Below, piece after piece: positions 8,051-16,636 of a stretch of DNA of 64,000 nucleotides. The DNA is from Catellatospora citrea. Its GTDB lineage: Bacteria > Actinomycetota > Actinomycetes > Mycobacteriales > Micromonosporaceae. The translations under genes were made by a program, and so were the position numbers. The notes beneath the pieces were generated by a model. It was not told the DNA's origin and searched no databases. It saw nothing but the letters and a program-made list of their open reading frames with translations. Where the stretch lies: the NCBI RefSeq assembly GCF_003610235.1, contig NZ_RAPR01000001.1:7378001-7442000 (forward strand), written 5' to 3'. Every line of letters starts with the position of its first letter. The first letter of the stretch is position 1.

Positions 8051-9211
8051 ATGCGTGATGCGGTGATCATCGGAGCGGTCCGTACCCCCGTCGGCCGGCG
8101 CAACGGCGGCCTGTCCGGCGTGCACCCCGTCGACCTGGCCGGGCAGATCCTGCAGGACCTCGGCGACCGCACCGGGTTCGACCCGGCCGACGTCGAGGAC
8201 GTCATCCTCGGCTGCGTCTCGCAGACCGGCGAGCAGTCCTGGAACATCGGCCGCAACGCGGTGCTCGCCGCCGGCTGGCCGGAGACCGTGCCCGGCACCA
8301 CCCTGGACCGCCAGTGCGGCTCCAGCCAGCAGGCCGTGCACTTCGCCGCCGCGACCGTGCTGTCCGGGCAGGCAGACTTCGTGGTGGCCGCGGGCGTCGA
8401 GTCGATGAGCCGGGTGCCGATGGGCTCGTCGGTCGGCGAACTCGGCTTCCCGTACGGACCCGAGGTGCGCAGCCGCTACGCCGGGGTCGAGGGCTTCGCC
8501 GGGGACGCCCCGGTGCCGTTCAACCAGGGCGTCGGCGCGGAGATGATCGCCGCGCGCTGGGGCTTCGGCCGGGCGCAGCTCGACGAGTACGCGCTGGCCA
8601 GCCACCACAAGGCCGCGGCCGCCTCGGACGGCGGCCTGTTCGCCGCGGAGATCGCCCCGGTCGGCGACGTGTACGCCGACGAGGGCATCCGGCGCGAGAC
8701 GTCGCTGGAGAAGCTGGGCCAGCTGGCGACCCCGTTCAAGGCCGACGGCGTGGTCACCGCGGGCACCGCGTCGCAGATCTCCGACGGCGCGGCCGCGATC
8801 GCGGTCACCACGTCGGCGTGGGCGGCCGAGCACGGCTTCACCCCGCTCGCCCGCATCCACACCGCGGTGGTGGCCGCCGACGATCCCGTGATCATGCTCA
8901 CCGCGCCGATCCCGGCCACGGCCAAGGCGCTCCAGCGGGCCGGGCTGTCCATCGGCGACATCGGCGCGTACGAGGTCAACGAGGCGTTCGCGCCGGTGCC
9001 GCTGGCCTGGCTGGCCGAGACCGGCGCCGACCCGGCCCGGCTCAACCCGCGCGGCGGCGCGATCGCGCTCGGGCACCCGCTGGGCGCCAGCGGCGCGCGG
9101 CTGATGACGACGCTGCTGCACCACATGCGCGACAACGGCATCCGCTACGGGCTGCAGACGATGTGCGAGGGCGGCGGCATGGCCAACGCCACCATCATCG
9201 AGCTGCTGTGA
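8051..9211 (+). CDS. Acetyl-CoA C-acyltransferase (thiolase)
   Basis: 386 residues, full length for a thiolase. The acyl-enzyme Cys89 is in D-R-Q-C-G-S-S-Q-Q-A, the catalytic His342 in G-H-P-L-G-A-S-G, and the second catalytic Cys372 in C-E-G-G-G-M-A. The Q-C-G-S-S-Q-Q variant is closest to steroid or long-chain FadA-type thiolases. It cleaves 3-ketoacyl-CoA with CoA, or runs the reverse condensation, in the cytoplasm. It stands alone without a FadB partner here. Its 3' end overlaps the convergent SARP gene by 17 bp. Expression appears leaderless. Confidence 0.93.
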   Translation: MRDAVIIGAVRTPVGRRNGGLSGVHPVDLAGQILQDLGDRTGFDPADVEDVILGCVSQTGEQSWNIGRNAVLAAGWPETVPGTTLDRQCGSSQQAVHFAAATVLSGQADFVVAAGVESMSRVPMGSSVGELGFPYGPEVRSRYAGVEGFAGDAPVPFNQGVGAEMIAARWGFGRAQLDEYALASHHKAAAASDGGLFAAEIAPVGDVYADEGIRRETSLEKLGQLATPFKADGVVTAGTASQISDGAAAIAVTTSAWAAEHGFTPLARIHTAVVAADDPVIMLTAPIPATAKALQRAGLSIGDIGAYEVNEAFAPVPLAWLAETGADPARLNPRGGAIALGHPLGASGARLMTTLLHHMRDNGIRYGLQTMCEGGGMANATIIELL

Positions 9212-12032
9212 CTCCGCCGCGCAGCTTCTCGCGTACCGTGGCGGCCTCGGCGTGGCCCAGCTCCTCGAAGATCTCCAGGGCCCGCGCCCAGTGGGACGCG
9301 GCGGCCGCCGGATCGCCGACGGCGTGGTGGCTGTCGCCGAGGTGGGCGTTGGTCTCCGCCTCGCCGAACCGGTCGCCGAAGTCGCGGTACAGCGCGAGGG
9401 TCTGCTCGTAGCAGGCGATGGCCTGCTGGTGGTCGCCGAGCTGGGCGTGGGCGTAGCCGAGGCTGTCCAGCGTGTGCGCCTGCCCGTTGCGGTCGCCCAG
9501 CTCGCTGAACAGGGCCAGCGCCCGCCCGCAGTGGTCGAGCGCGGCCCGGTGGTCCCCGGCCAGCGCCCGGTACCAGCCGATCCCGTTGAGGGCCCGCGCC
9601 TGGCCCGGTAGGTAACCGGCGGTGATGTAGAGCGCCAGCGCCTGTTCGGTGTGGTGCAGGGCCTGCTCGGTGCGGCCCTGCATCTCCAGCGCCACGCCGA
9701 GGTTGTGGTGGGTGTGGCCCTGCCCGGCGTGGTCGTCCACCGCCCGGTACTGCTCCAGCGCCGCGTGGAAGCTGGCCAGCGCGTCGTCGTGGCGGCCCAG
9801 CCGCACCTGCGTACGGGCCACGTGCCGGTGCAGGTGGGCCTGGGCGGGCCGGTCGCCGAGCCGGGCCGTCGCACCGAGCGCGGCGGTCAGCACGGTGATC
9901 AGGTCGGACCAGTGGCCGCGCCGGTCCAGATAGGTCGTCAGCTGCCAGGACAGCTGCCACGCCCGCAGGTCCCAGCCCGCCGCCGCGGCCCGGTTCACCG
10001 CCGCGACCAGGCAGGCGTGCTCGGCGGTGAACCAGGCCACCGCGGCCGTCGCGTCACCCGGGTCGTCGACCATCGCGCCGTCGGCGGGCGGGTCGATCGC
10101 CAGCGGCTGGCGGACGGCCTCCAGCCGCCGATCGGCCTGCTGGGCGGTGTGCAGGTAGTGGTCGAGCAACCGGCCGAGGGCGGCGAACCGCTCGGCTTCG
10201 GGTTCCGCGCTCTCGGCCAGCTCGGCGGCGTACCGGTGCAGCAGGTCGTGGCACTGGTAGCGCCCGGGGACGTGCTCGGTGACCAGGTGCGCCCGAACCA
10301 GCTCGGCGAGCGCGGACCGCGCCGCCGCGAGCGGGACCCCGGCCAGGCTCGCCGCGGCAGGCACCGCCAGGTCCGGACCGGGATGCAGGCCGAGCAGGCG
10401 GAACATCCGGGCGGCCGGGGTGCTCAGCGCGCGATAGGACCAGGAGAAGACGGCCCGCACATCGGTCGCGGCGTCCCAGCCGGTGAACGCGTCCAGGCCC
10501 GCGCCCTCGGCGCGCAGCCGGTCGGCCAGCTCGCGCAGCGGCACGTCGGCCGAGATCGCGGCGCGGGCGGCGACGATGGCCAGCGCCAGCGGCAGGCCGC
10601 CGCACATCCGCACGATCTGCTCGACCGCGTCCGGTTCGGCGGCGACCCGGTCGGGGCCGATGCGGCGGCTGAGCAGTTCCCGCGCCTCGGCGTCGGCCAG
10701 CAGGCCCAGCGCCAGCGGGCGCGCGCCCTCGGTCGCCACCAGGGCGGGCAGCTGGTTGCGGCTGGTCACCAGCACCAGGCAGGTCGGTGAGCCGGGCAGC
10801 AGCGGGCGTACGTGCTCGGCGTCGCGCACGTTGTCGAGCACCACCAGCACCCGCTTGCCCGCCAGCAGGCTGCGGTACAGGCCGAGGCTGCCGTCCAGGG
10901 TGGCCGGGATGCGCCCGGGCGGCACCGCGAACGCGTCCAGTAGGCTGCGCACCGCCTCGGCCGGCCCCATCGCGGTGCCGTCCGGGTCGAAGCCGCGCAG
11001 GTTGAGGTAGAGCTGTCCGTCGGGGAAGCGGTCGGCGATACGGTGCGCCCAGTGCACGGCCAGCGTCGTCTTGCCCACCCCGGCGGTGCCGGAGATCGCG
11101 GAGATCACCACGGTGGTCAGGCCCCGGTCGCCGGGCAGCAGCCCGGCCAGCTTCTCGAGTTCGGCGGCGCGGCCGCTGAAGACGGGCGTGTCGGCGGGCA
11201 ACTGCGCGGGCACCGTGCCTGCCGGTGCCGCGGCGGCGGCTTCGGTGAGGGTGTCCAGGTCGGACACGGCGACGCGGTCCAGACGGGGATCGTCGCGCAG
11301 CACCGCGGCGTGCAGGCGGCGCAGCGCCGCACCGGCGTCGATGCCCAGCTCGTCGGCGAGCCGGGCGCGGGCCGCCCGGAACACCTCCAGCGCGTCGGCG
11401 CGCCGCCCGGCCCGGTAGTGGGCCAGCATCAGCAGTGCGAGCAGGCTCTCGCGGAACGGGTGGGCGGCGGCCAGCGCGGCCAGTTCGGGACCCGCCTCTG
11501 CGTGGCCGCCCAGGTCCAGTCGCAGCCCGAGGCTCTCCTCACGGGCCCGCAGGTGCTCCTCCGACAGCCGCTGCGCCTCGTCGGCCAGCAGCGCGTCGGC
11601 GGGCAGGTCGGCGTAGGGCTCGGCGCGCCACAGCCGCAGCGCCTGGTCGAACAGGTCCGCGGCGCCGGCGTCGTCCCCGGCGCGGCGGGCGGCCCGGGCC
11701 TGCGCGAGCAGCTCGGCGAAGGCGAGGCTGTCCAGCTCGGCGGCGGTCGCGGCGATCCGGTAACCGCCCGGACCGTGGCCGACCCGGGCCGGGTCGCCGA
11801 GCGCGGTGCGCAGGCGGTGCACATACACCTGCAGGGTCTTGCGGGCGGTCGCGGGCGGGCTGCCGTCCCACAGCGTGTCGGCCAGCCGGTCCGCGGAGAT
11901 CGGCTGGTTGGCCCGGCTGAGCAGCACGGCGAGCAGGCGGCGCAGCATCGCGGCCGGCAGCTCGACCGGTGCACCGTCGCGGTGCACCGCGAGCGGCCCC
12001 AGCACGCCGAATGTGATCACGCTTGCTCCCAT
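9195..12032 (-). CDS. AfsR/SARP family transcriptional regulator (SARP-NB-ARC-TPR)
   Basis: 945 residues from an ATG at 12032. A GTG at 12020 with GGGAG six bases upstream is a good alternative and would start at the fold's first strand. The order is an OmpR-type winged helix (about 5-95), bacterial transcriptional activation domain (about 100-245), NB-ARC ATPase with Walker A GTAGVGKT (315-322) and a V-V-L-D-N Walker B, then C-terminal TPR repeats. This is the AfsR layout (about 990 residues in Streptomyces). SARPs activate secondary-metabolite or global genes by binding short direct repeats, and the ATPase/TPR part gates activity. No biosynthetic cluster is visible nearby, so the target is open. 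A tandem 11-bp repeat upstream may be its own site. Confidence 0.93.
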   Translation of the reverse strand: MGASVITFGVLGPLAVHRDGAPVELPAAMLRRLLAVLLSRANQPISADRLADTLWDGSPPATARKTLQVYVHRLRTALGDPARVGHGPGGYRIAATAAELDSLAFAELLAQARAARRAGDDAGAADLFDQALRLWRAEPYADLPADALLADEAQRLSEEHLRAREESLGLRLDLGGHAEAGPELAALAAAHPFRESLLALLMLAHYRAGRRADALEVFRAARARLADELGIDAGAALRRLHAAVLRDDPRLDRVAVSDLDTLTEAAAAAPAGTVPAQLPADTPVFSGRAAELEKLAGLLPGDRGLTTVVISAISGTAGVGKTTLAVHWAHRIADRFPDGQLYLNLRGFDPDGTAMGPAEAVRSLLDAFAVPPGRIPATLDGSLGLYRSLLAGKRVLVVLDNVRDAEHVRPLLPGSPTCLVLVTSRNQLPALVATEGARPLALGLLADAEARELLSRRIGPDRVAAEPDAVEQIVRMCGGLPLALAIVAARAAISADVPLRELADRLRAEGAGLDAFTGWDAATDVRAVFSWSYRALSTPAARMFRLLGLHPGPDLAVPAAASLAGVPLAAARSALAELVRAHLVTEHVPGRYQCHDLLHRYAAELAESAEPEAERFAALGRLLDHYLHTAQQADRRLEAVRQPLAIDPPADGAMVDDPGDATAAVAWFTAEHACLVAAVNRAAAAGWDLRAWQLSWQLTTYLDRRGHWSDLITVLTAALGATARLGDRPAQAHLHRHVARTQVRLGRHDDALASFHAALEQYRAVDDHAGQGHTHHNLGVALEMQGRTEQALHHTEQALALYITAGYLPGQARALNGIGWYRALAGDHRAALDHCGRALALFSELGDRNGQAHTLDSLGYAHAQLGDHQQAIACYEQTLALYRDFGDRFGEAETNAHLGDSHHAVGDPAAAASHWARALEIFEELGHAEAATVREKLRGGVTAAR

Positions 12033-12076
12033 GTCCCGCCCAGGGTGTCCGACCTTCAGGTAGATGGTCAAGTCAG

Positions 12077-12098
12077 CGCGCAACCGCCGCGCAACCGC
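12077..12098. promoter_or_regulatory. Tandem 11-bp direct repeat, candidate SARP operator
   Basis: CGCGCAACCGC occurs twice with no gap (12077-12087 and 12088-12098), 45-66 bp upstream of the SARP start and in the interval shared with the divergent GNAT gene. SARP proteins bind direct repeats with an 11- or 22-bp period next to the -10 region, so autoregulation or control of the GNAT gene is plausible. Confidence 0.5.
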
Positions 12099-12247
12099 CC
12101 GCCCGGAGGATGGTCTGCAACACGATGGGGCCGTGGCGATGCGGCCTGTCGGTCTGTCAACGGGGGCGGGCCGCCGGGCCGCCCTTGCCCGTGCCCGTGC
12201 CGCAAAGCCGATGGCGTGAACCGGCTTCGACGCGCTACAACACCGAT

Positions 12248-13222
12248 ATGACTGTGACTCCGTTCGATCCGCGGCTGGGTCTGCGCGAGCAGCTTGCCTG
12301 CTGGCACGAGGTGGCGTCAGCCGCGGACCGCCACGACGACCCGGGGCGGACGCCGTTGCCGGCCGCAGCGCACGCCGCGGTGCTGCGCGCACCCCGCCCG
12401 GACGGCACGGTGCGGCGCTGGCTGGGCTGCGCCGACGGTGCGGTGGTGGGTCTGGGCGAGCTGTTCCTGTCCGACCGGGAGAACCTCGGCTGGGGATTCG
12501 CGGAGGTGACCGTGCATCCGCGGCACCGCCGGTCGGGGCACGGCACCGCGCTGCTGGCCGCGCTGCGCACCGCCGCCGGCGACGCGGGCCGGGACACGCT
12601 GGTGCTGAGCGCGGTCCAGGGCACCCCGGGGCCGGACTGGGCCGCGGCGCAGGGCGCGCGCAAGGCGCAGGAGCTGTGGGAGTCCGAGGCGGACCTGGGC
12701 GCGCTCGACCCGGCGGCGCTCGGCGACCGGCCCGCGCCGGGATACCGGCTGGTGTGCTGGTCCGACGAGGTCCCCGGCGAGCTGCTGGCGTCGTATGCCG
12801 CGGCCGTGGACGCGATGGCCGACTCGCCCGACGGCGGGCTCGGCTACCGGTCCGCGCCGAACTCGCCGGAGCTGGTGCGGGCCAGGGAGCGCTGCGCACG
12901 GGCGGCCGGGCTGCAGCGGCGGGTGGTCGCCGCGGTGCACGAGGCCAGCGGCGCGGTGGCCGGGCTGACCGTGCTGGAGATCCCGCTGCTGGCCCCGGAA
13001 CTGGCCCATCAGGACGACACCGTGGTGGTGCCGACGCACCGCGGGCACGGGCTCGGCCTGTGGGTGAAGGCGGAGATGGTGCGGCGGCTGGCCGCCGACG
13101 GCGGGGTGGTGCGCCGGGTGCGCACCACCACCGACCCGTCGAACAGGCACATGCTGGCGATCAACGAGCGGCTGGGGTTCCGCCGGATCGGCGTGCGCGA
13201 GCAGTGGAAGCTGTCCGTCTGA
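12248..13222 (+). CDS. GNAT acetyltransferase with two GNAT domains
   Basis: 324 residues from an ATG at 12248; the frame is open upstream but the homologous part begins here. The first GNAT domain shows V-T-V-H-P-R-H-R-R-S-G-H-G-T-A-L (about residues 87-102), the acetyl-CoA pyrophosphate loop. The second shows V-V-V-P-T-H-R-G-H-G-L-G-L-W-V-K (about 260-275) and the closing N-x-x-M-L-x-x-N-x-x-L-G-F of the fold. Duplicated GNATs of this type resemble mycothiol synthase (MshD) in layout, but the sequence looks like the generic tandem-GNAT group, so the substrate is unknown. It is divergent from the SARP gene, and its stop abuts that of the VOC gene. Confidence 0.87.
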   Translation: MTVTPFDPRLGLREQLACWHEVASAADRHDDPGRTPLPAAAHAAVLRAPRPDGTVRRWLGCADGAVVGLGELFLSDRENLGWGFAEVTVHPRHRRSGHGTALLAALRTAAGDAGRDTLVLSAVQGTPGPDWAAAQGARKAQELWESEADLGALDPAALGDRPAPGYRLVCWSDEVPGELLASYAAAVDAMADSPDGGLGYRSAPNSPELVRARERCARAAGLQRRVVAAVHEASGAVAGLTVLEIPLLAPELAHQDDTVVVPTHRGHGLGLWVKAEMVRRLAADGGVVRRVRTTTDPSNRHMLAINERLGFRRIGVREQWKLSV

Positions 13223-13672
13223 TCACTGCACGCAGAACTCGTTGCCCTCGGGGTCGGCCAGCACCACGTGGTGGCTGCCCGGCTCCTGCACCTCGCGCAG
13301 GATCGTGGCGCCGAGGTCTTCGAGGCGCTTGACCTCGCCGTCGCGGCGTTCCGGCCCGGCGTGCAGGTCCAGGTGCAGCCGGTTCTTGCCCTGCTTCGGC
13401 TCCGGCACCCGCTGGAACAGCAGGCGGCGGCCGAGGCCGACCCCGCTGACCGGCTGCACCGGGTCGTCGGGGTGGCGCACCGCGACCAGGTCGCGGAAGG
13501 CCTTGCGGCCGTCGACCTCCAGGTAGAGGTCCTCGCCGAGCACACCTTGCCCGATCAGCTGCTCGATCAGCACGGAGTTGTCCTCGACCTGGTAACCCAG
13601 GGCCTGGGCCCAGAACGCGGTCTGCGCGTGCGGGTCGGCGCAGTCGATGACGACCTTCCAGTCCAGTGCCAT
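13223..13672 (-). CDS. VOC (glyoxalase/bleomycin-resistance fold) protein
   Basis: 149 residues from an ATG at 13672 with GAGGAG upstream. Two beta-alpha-beta-beta-beta units are visible, ending in H-H-V-V-L-A-D-P-E-G-N-E-F-C-V, the usual C-terminal motif of glyoxalase-like domain proteins. The K-N-R-L-H-L-D-L-H-A centre carries probable metal-ligand histidines. The exact substrate cannot be read. It shares its promoter interval with the CGNR regulator gene, whose palindrome covers both promoters, so it is a likely target of that regulator. Confidence 0.85.
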   Translation of the reverse strand: MALDWKVVIDCADPHAQTAFWAQALGYQVEDNSVLIEQLIGQGVLGEDLYLEVDGRKAFRDLVAVRHPDDPVQPVSGVGLGRRLLFQRVPEPKQGKNRLHLDLHAGPERRDGEVKRLEDLGATILREVQEPGSHHVVLADPEGNEFCVQ

Positions 13673-13705
13673 GACGCTCTCCTCTCGTCCGGTCTGTACC
13701 ACCGC

Positions 13706-13732
13706 CATGTAACCACATATAGTGGTTACATG
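13706..13732. promoter_or_regulatory. Perfect 27-bp palindrome over the CGNR gene start
   Basis: CATGTAACCAC-N5-GTGGTTACATG has two perfect 11-bp arms around ATATA. It covers a TATAGT -10 box (13718-13723) and ends on the ATG of the CGNR gene, which follows the box after six bases (a leaderless layout). It also lies 34 bp upstream of the divergent VOC gene. This is a strong candidate operator for autoregulation. Confidence 0.75.
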
Positions 13733-14335
13733 GAACCGGGCTTCGTACTGCGTCCACCGTCGGGTGGGGTGTTCCGGTTCGATCCCGGCACGCTCTGGCT
13801 GGACCTGCTGGTCTCCGGCGGTCCGGGCGAGCTGGCGGTGTTCGAGACGCTGCACACGCCGGCGGATGCGGCCACCTGGTCGGGGCTGTGCCGGCTGCGC
13901 CTGGACCCGGCGCGGGTGCACGTCACCGCGGGCGAGCTGACGGCCCTGGTGCGGCTGCGCGACGGCCTGTGGGAGCTGGCGTGGGCGCTGACCCGCGGCG
14001 ACCCGGTCCCGCCGGGGATCGCGGCCCTGGTCGACCGCGCGGCCGCGCCGCCGCCGCCGGCCCCCCGGCTGCGGGTCACGGGGGCCGGCTTCGCTCGGGA
14101 GTGGACGCTGCCCGCCACCGGCACGCACCTGCTGTCGGCCGTCGCGCGCGACGTCGTCGACGTGCTGACCGGCCCGCACGCCGACCGGGTGCGCGAGTGC
14201 GGCGGGCACCGGTGCGGGCTGGTCTTCCTGGACACCTCGCGGCCGGGCAGCCGCCGCTGGTGCTCGATGGAACGCTGCGGCAACCGCAGCAAGGTGCGCG
14301 CCCTGCGGGAGCGGCGCGCACCTGATGCCGGTTAG
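13730..14335 (+). CDS. CGNR zinc-finger / ABATE-domain regulator
   Basis: 201 residues from an ATG at 13730. The N-terminal two thirds match the ABATE stress-related domain (F-D-P-G-T-L-W-L-D-L-L early on). The C-terminus holds the CGNR zinc finger: C-G-G-H-R-C, then a linker, then W-C-S-M-E-R-C-G-N-R-S-K-V-R. These proteins are thought to be DNA-binding regulators of stress or detoxification genes. The start codon lies inside a 27-bp palindrome, and a matching half-site precedes the DUF4236 gene downstream, which suggests a small local regulon. It ends one base before the convergent DUF4236 stop codon. Confidence 0.88.
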   Translation: MEPGFVLRPPSGGVFRFDPGTLWLDLLVSGGPGELAVFETLHTPADAATWSGLCRLRLDPARVHVTAGELTALVRLRDGLWELAWALTRGDPVPPGIAALVDRAAAPPPPAPRLRVTGAGFAREWTLPATGTHLLSAVARDVVDVLTGPHADRVRECGGHRCGLVFLDTSRPGSRRWCSMERCGNRSKVRALRERRAPDAG

Positions 14336-14336
14336 C

Positions 14337-14525
14337 TCAGCTCTTGTCGCCGCCGCCCTTGTTCTGCTTCCAGGACCAGGGGCCAGGCAGATCCACCCGG
14401 TGCGCCCGGGTGCGGGAGTTCCACGACCAGCGGCCGATGCGGAGACTCCATGAGGACAGGCCGCCCTGGGTGAAGTTCAGGCGCAGGGGGCCGAGTTTCC
14501 AGGTCTTGCGGAACAGCAGGCTCAT
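14337..14525 (-). CDS. Small DUF4236 family protein
   Basis: 62 residues from an ATG at 14525. The sequence opens M-S-L-L-F-R-K-T-W-K-L-G-P-L-R-L-N-F-T and continues with short glycine/tryptophan beta strands ending in a lysine-rich tail. This is the DUF4236 pattern (F-R-K-x-x-x-L-G-P-x-x-R-L-N-x-S). The function of the family is unknown. A longer overlapping frame exists but has no family resemblance. A half-site of the CGNR palindrome lies 7 bp upstream of the start. Confidence 0.75.
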   Translation of the reverse strand: MSLLFRKTWKLGPLRLNFTQGGLSSWSLRIGRWSWNSRTRAHRVDLPGPWSWKQNKGGGDKS

Positions 14526-14531
14526 GCACCC

Positions 14532-14545
14532 CATGTAACCGCACA
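14532..14545. promoter_or_regulatory. Half-site of the CGNR palindrome
   Basis: CATGTAACC at 14532-14540 repeats one arm of the 13706-13732 palindrome and the following bases agree partly (CATGTAACCGCACA against CATGTAACCACATA). It sits directly upstream of the DUF4236 start, between that gene and the PfkB gene end. Confidence 0.4.
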
Positions 14546-14553
14546 CGCACCAC

Positions 14554-15471
14554 TCAAAACATGGCGGCGCGTGCCAGAAGCGCGGACCGGTCCAACGGGT
14601 CCACTTCGGTCGCCGCGACGGTGCACGCGTGCGCTCCGGTAATCGCACCGTACGCCGCGCACCGCTCCACCGGCAAACCGGTGAGCAGTCCATACAGGAA
14701 CCCGGCGGCGAACGCGTCACCCGCGCCGTTCGAGTCCACGACCGGCCGCGGCGGGGCCACCGCGGCGAACCGGCGCACGGTGCCGTCGTCGCGGGTGAGC
14801 AGGAGACCGCCCCGGTCGCCGTCGGTGGCGACCGCGATCCGCGCCCGGCCCAGCGCCAGCACCCGGCGCAGCGCCGCCTCGGGGTCGGCCAGCGCGGTCG
14901 CCGAGACGAAGACCACGTCGGCGGCTGCGGCGAACTGCTCGTGGTAAGTGTTCTCGCCGTCCCAGTTGTGCAGGTCCGTGGAGACGGTCACGGCCAGGTC
15001 CGCGAGCCGCGCCAGGGCGTACGCCCCCGGATGGGTGATGCACACGTGCACGTGCCGGCACCCCGCGGCCAGTTCCGCCAGCAGCGGCTCGGGGAAGCGG
15101 TCGTGCTCGCCGCCGCGACTGACGTCGTACAGCGACAGCCGCCGCCCGGCCGGGTCGACCAGGTTGACCGCACGCTTGGTGCCGGTGCTGCTCGGCAGCT
15201 CGGTGAACGCGATGCCCGACTTCTCGTGCAGGGCCCGCACCAGCGCGCCCTCCGGGTCGTCGCCGAGCACGTCGACGTGGTGGACGGGCAGGCCCAGCGC
15301 CTGCAGCCCGAGCGCCAGGAAGTCCCCGGTCTGCCCGGCCCGTGTGGTGATCGCCGGGACCAGGTGACTGTCCGCATAGGGCAGCGGCAGCTGCGGGACC
15401 TGCACGATCGTGTCCACGCCCGCGCCGCCGAGCACCAGCACGCCGAGTTCAGGGTGATGAGGAACACGCAT
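14554..15471 (-). CDS. PfkB-family carbohydrate kinase
   Basis: 305 residues from an ATG at 15471. The first family signature appears as G-G-A-G-V-D-T and the substrate-closing A-G-Q-T-G-D-F. The second signature is D-S-N-G-A-G-D-A-F-A-A-G-F near residue 245, with the catalytic Asp and anion hole. It should phosphorylate a sugar, nucleoside or related alcohol with ATP in the cytoplasm. The ribokinase-like sequence does not fix the substrate. It is monocistronic, with 28 bp to the DUF4236 start downstream. Confidence 0.87.
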   Translation of the reverse strand: MRVPHHPELGVLVLGGAGVDTIVQVPQLPLPYADSHLVPAITTRAGQTGDFLALGLQALGLPVHHVDVLGDDPEGALVRALHEKSGIAFTELPSSTGTKRAVNLVDPAGRRLSLYDVSRGGEHDRFPEPLLAELAAGCRHVHVCITHPGAYALARLADLAVTVSTDLHNWDGENTYHEQFAAAADVVFVSATALADPEAALRRVLALGRARIAVATDGDRGGLLLTRDDGTVRRFAAVAPPRPVVDSNGAGDAFAAGFLYGLLTGLPVERCAAYGAITGAHACTVAATEVDPLDRSALLARAAMF

Positions 15472-15698
15472 GGTGTGTCGCCTTCCGTCGATGGGTAGTC
15501 GACGTTTCAGCCCGTACGGTCCGCAGCCGAGGTCATGCGGTGTCCGCCGAGGTCGCGACAGGTGCGGTCGATCATCACGGATGCCGGGCGGCCGCGTCAA
15601 GGCTGTGCTGTCCCGAGAGGCGACCATGGCGGAGCCTGACTAGGCTCCTGGAGCTGTGCCCCGGGACCGTATCCGGGCACCGATGGGGAGGGAACCAC

Positions 15699-16478
15699 GT
15701 GAAGACACGACGTTTCGGTGTGGCGGCAGTAGGCCTGATCGCGCTCGCCACCCTGGCGACCGGCTGCAGCAAGGCGGCCGACAAGCCGGGCGCGACCGCG
15801 TCCGCGAGCACGTCGGCGGCGGCGTCCGCGCCGGCGGCGGCGCAGGGCTCGGCGTCCGACGCGCTCGCCGCGGCGGCCGCCAAGTTCAAGGACACCACCG
15901 CCAAGATGACGATGAGCATGTCCGGTGGAGGCGCGGCCGTGAAGATCACGGGCCAGCTCGACGGCCCGGGCAAGAAGTCCGCCTCGGTGATGGACGTGCT
16001 GACCCTCAAGATGGAGGTCGTCCAGCTCGCCGACCAGGTGTACATGAAGGCCGACGGGGTGCCCGGCATGCCGAAGGGCTGGATGCACATCGACGTCGCG
16101 AAGCTCGGCCCGCAGAGCTCGCTGCGCAAGTCGATCGAGGACCCGTCGTACAGCGCGAAGATGCTGACCACGGCCGCGCAGGTGCAGTGGGACGGGAGCG
16201 GCAAGGTCAAGGGCGTGCTCGACCTGACCCAGTCGCCGTCGATGAACCCGGCCCTGGTCGGCACGCTCGGTGACAAGATCAAGGCCGTGCCGTTCACCGC
16301 GAGCATCGACGGCCAGGGCCGGCTGACCACGATGACGGTCGCCCTCGGCGCACTGGCGCCGACTGCGGGCGTGGGCGACATGACCATCGCCTACAGCGAC
16401 TTCGGGGCTCCGGTGACCATCGAGAAGCCGACCGGCGAGATCGTCGAGGCCCCGGCCGCGCTGCTGGCCACGCTCTGA
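15699..16478 (+). CDS. Secreted lipoprotein (LppX/LprG-like)
   Basis: 259 residues from a GTG at 15699 preceded by GGGGAGGG. The signal peptide V-K-T-R-R-F-G-V-A-A-V-G-L-I-A-L-A-T-L ends in a lipobox-like A-T-G-C with Cys23 as the lipidation site. An Ala/Ser-rich spacer follows. The mature domain, with many beta strands and V-Q-L-A-D-Q-V-Y-M-K, resembles the LppX_LprAFG half-barrel that carries lipids in mycobacteria. It should be anchored to the outer face of the membrane. Lipid binding is inference from the fold. It is monocistronic and closed by a strong hairpin. Confidence 0.85.
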   Translation: MKTRRFGVAAVGLIALATLATGCSKAADKPGATASASTSAAASAPAAAQGSASDALAAAAAKFKDTTAKMTMSMSGGGAAVKITGQLDGPGKKSASVMDVLTLKMEVVQLADQVYMKADGVPGMPKGWMHIDVAKLGPQSSLRKSIEDPSYSAKMLTTAAQVQWDGSGKVKGVLDLTQSPSMNPALVGTLGDKIKAVPFTASIDGQGRLTTMTVALGALAPTAGVGDMTIAYSDFGAPVTIEKPTGEIVEAPAALLATL

Positions 16479-16511
16479 CACCGCGCCGAGGATGACACCG
16501 CCACGGCGGTG

Positions 16512-16547
16512 ACGCCGCCCGCACCCGGGACCGGGTGCGGGCGGCGT
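16512..16547 (+). terminator. Strong GC-rich hairpin after lipoprotein gene
   Basis: ACGCCGCCCGCACCCGG pairs perfectly with CCGGGTGCGGGCGGCGT (17-bp arms, two-base centre) and is followed by TTTC. It lies 34 bp past the lipoprotein stop codon. Confidence 0.75.
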
Positions 16548-16636
16548 TTCGCATACGGCCGCCCGGGTAGGGGTGGCGACGTGATCATTGGAACGGTGAA
16601 GGGTGACGCCGTGCCGACCTGCCCCGGGGCCCGCTG

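Noticed and set aside
13776..13786. GGTTCGATCCC, resembling the T-arm of a tRNA
   Set aside because: It lies within the coding frame of the CGNR gene and no acceptor, D or anticodon arms fit around it.
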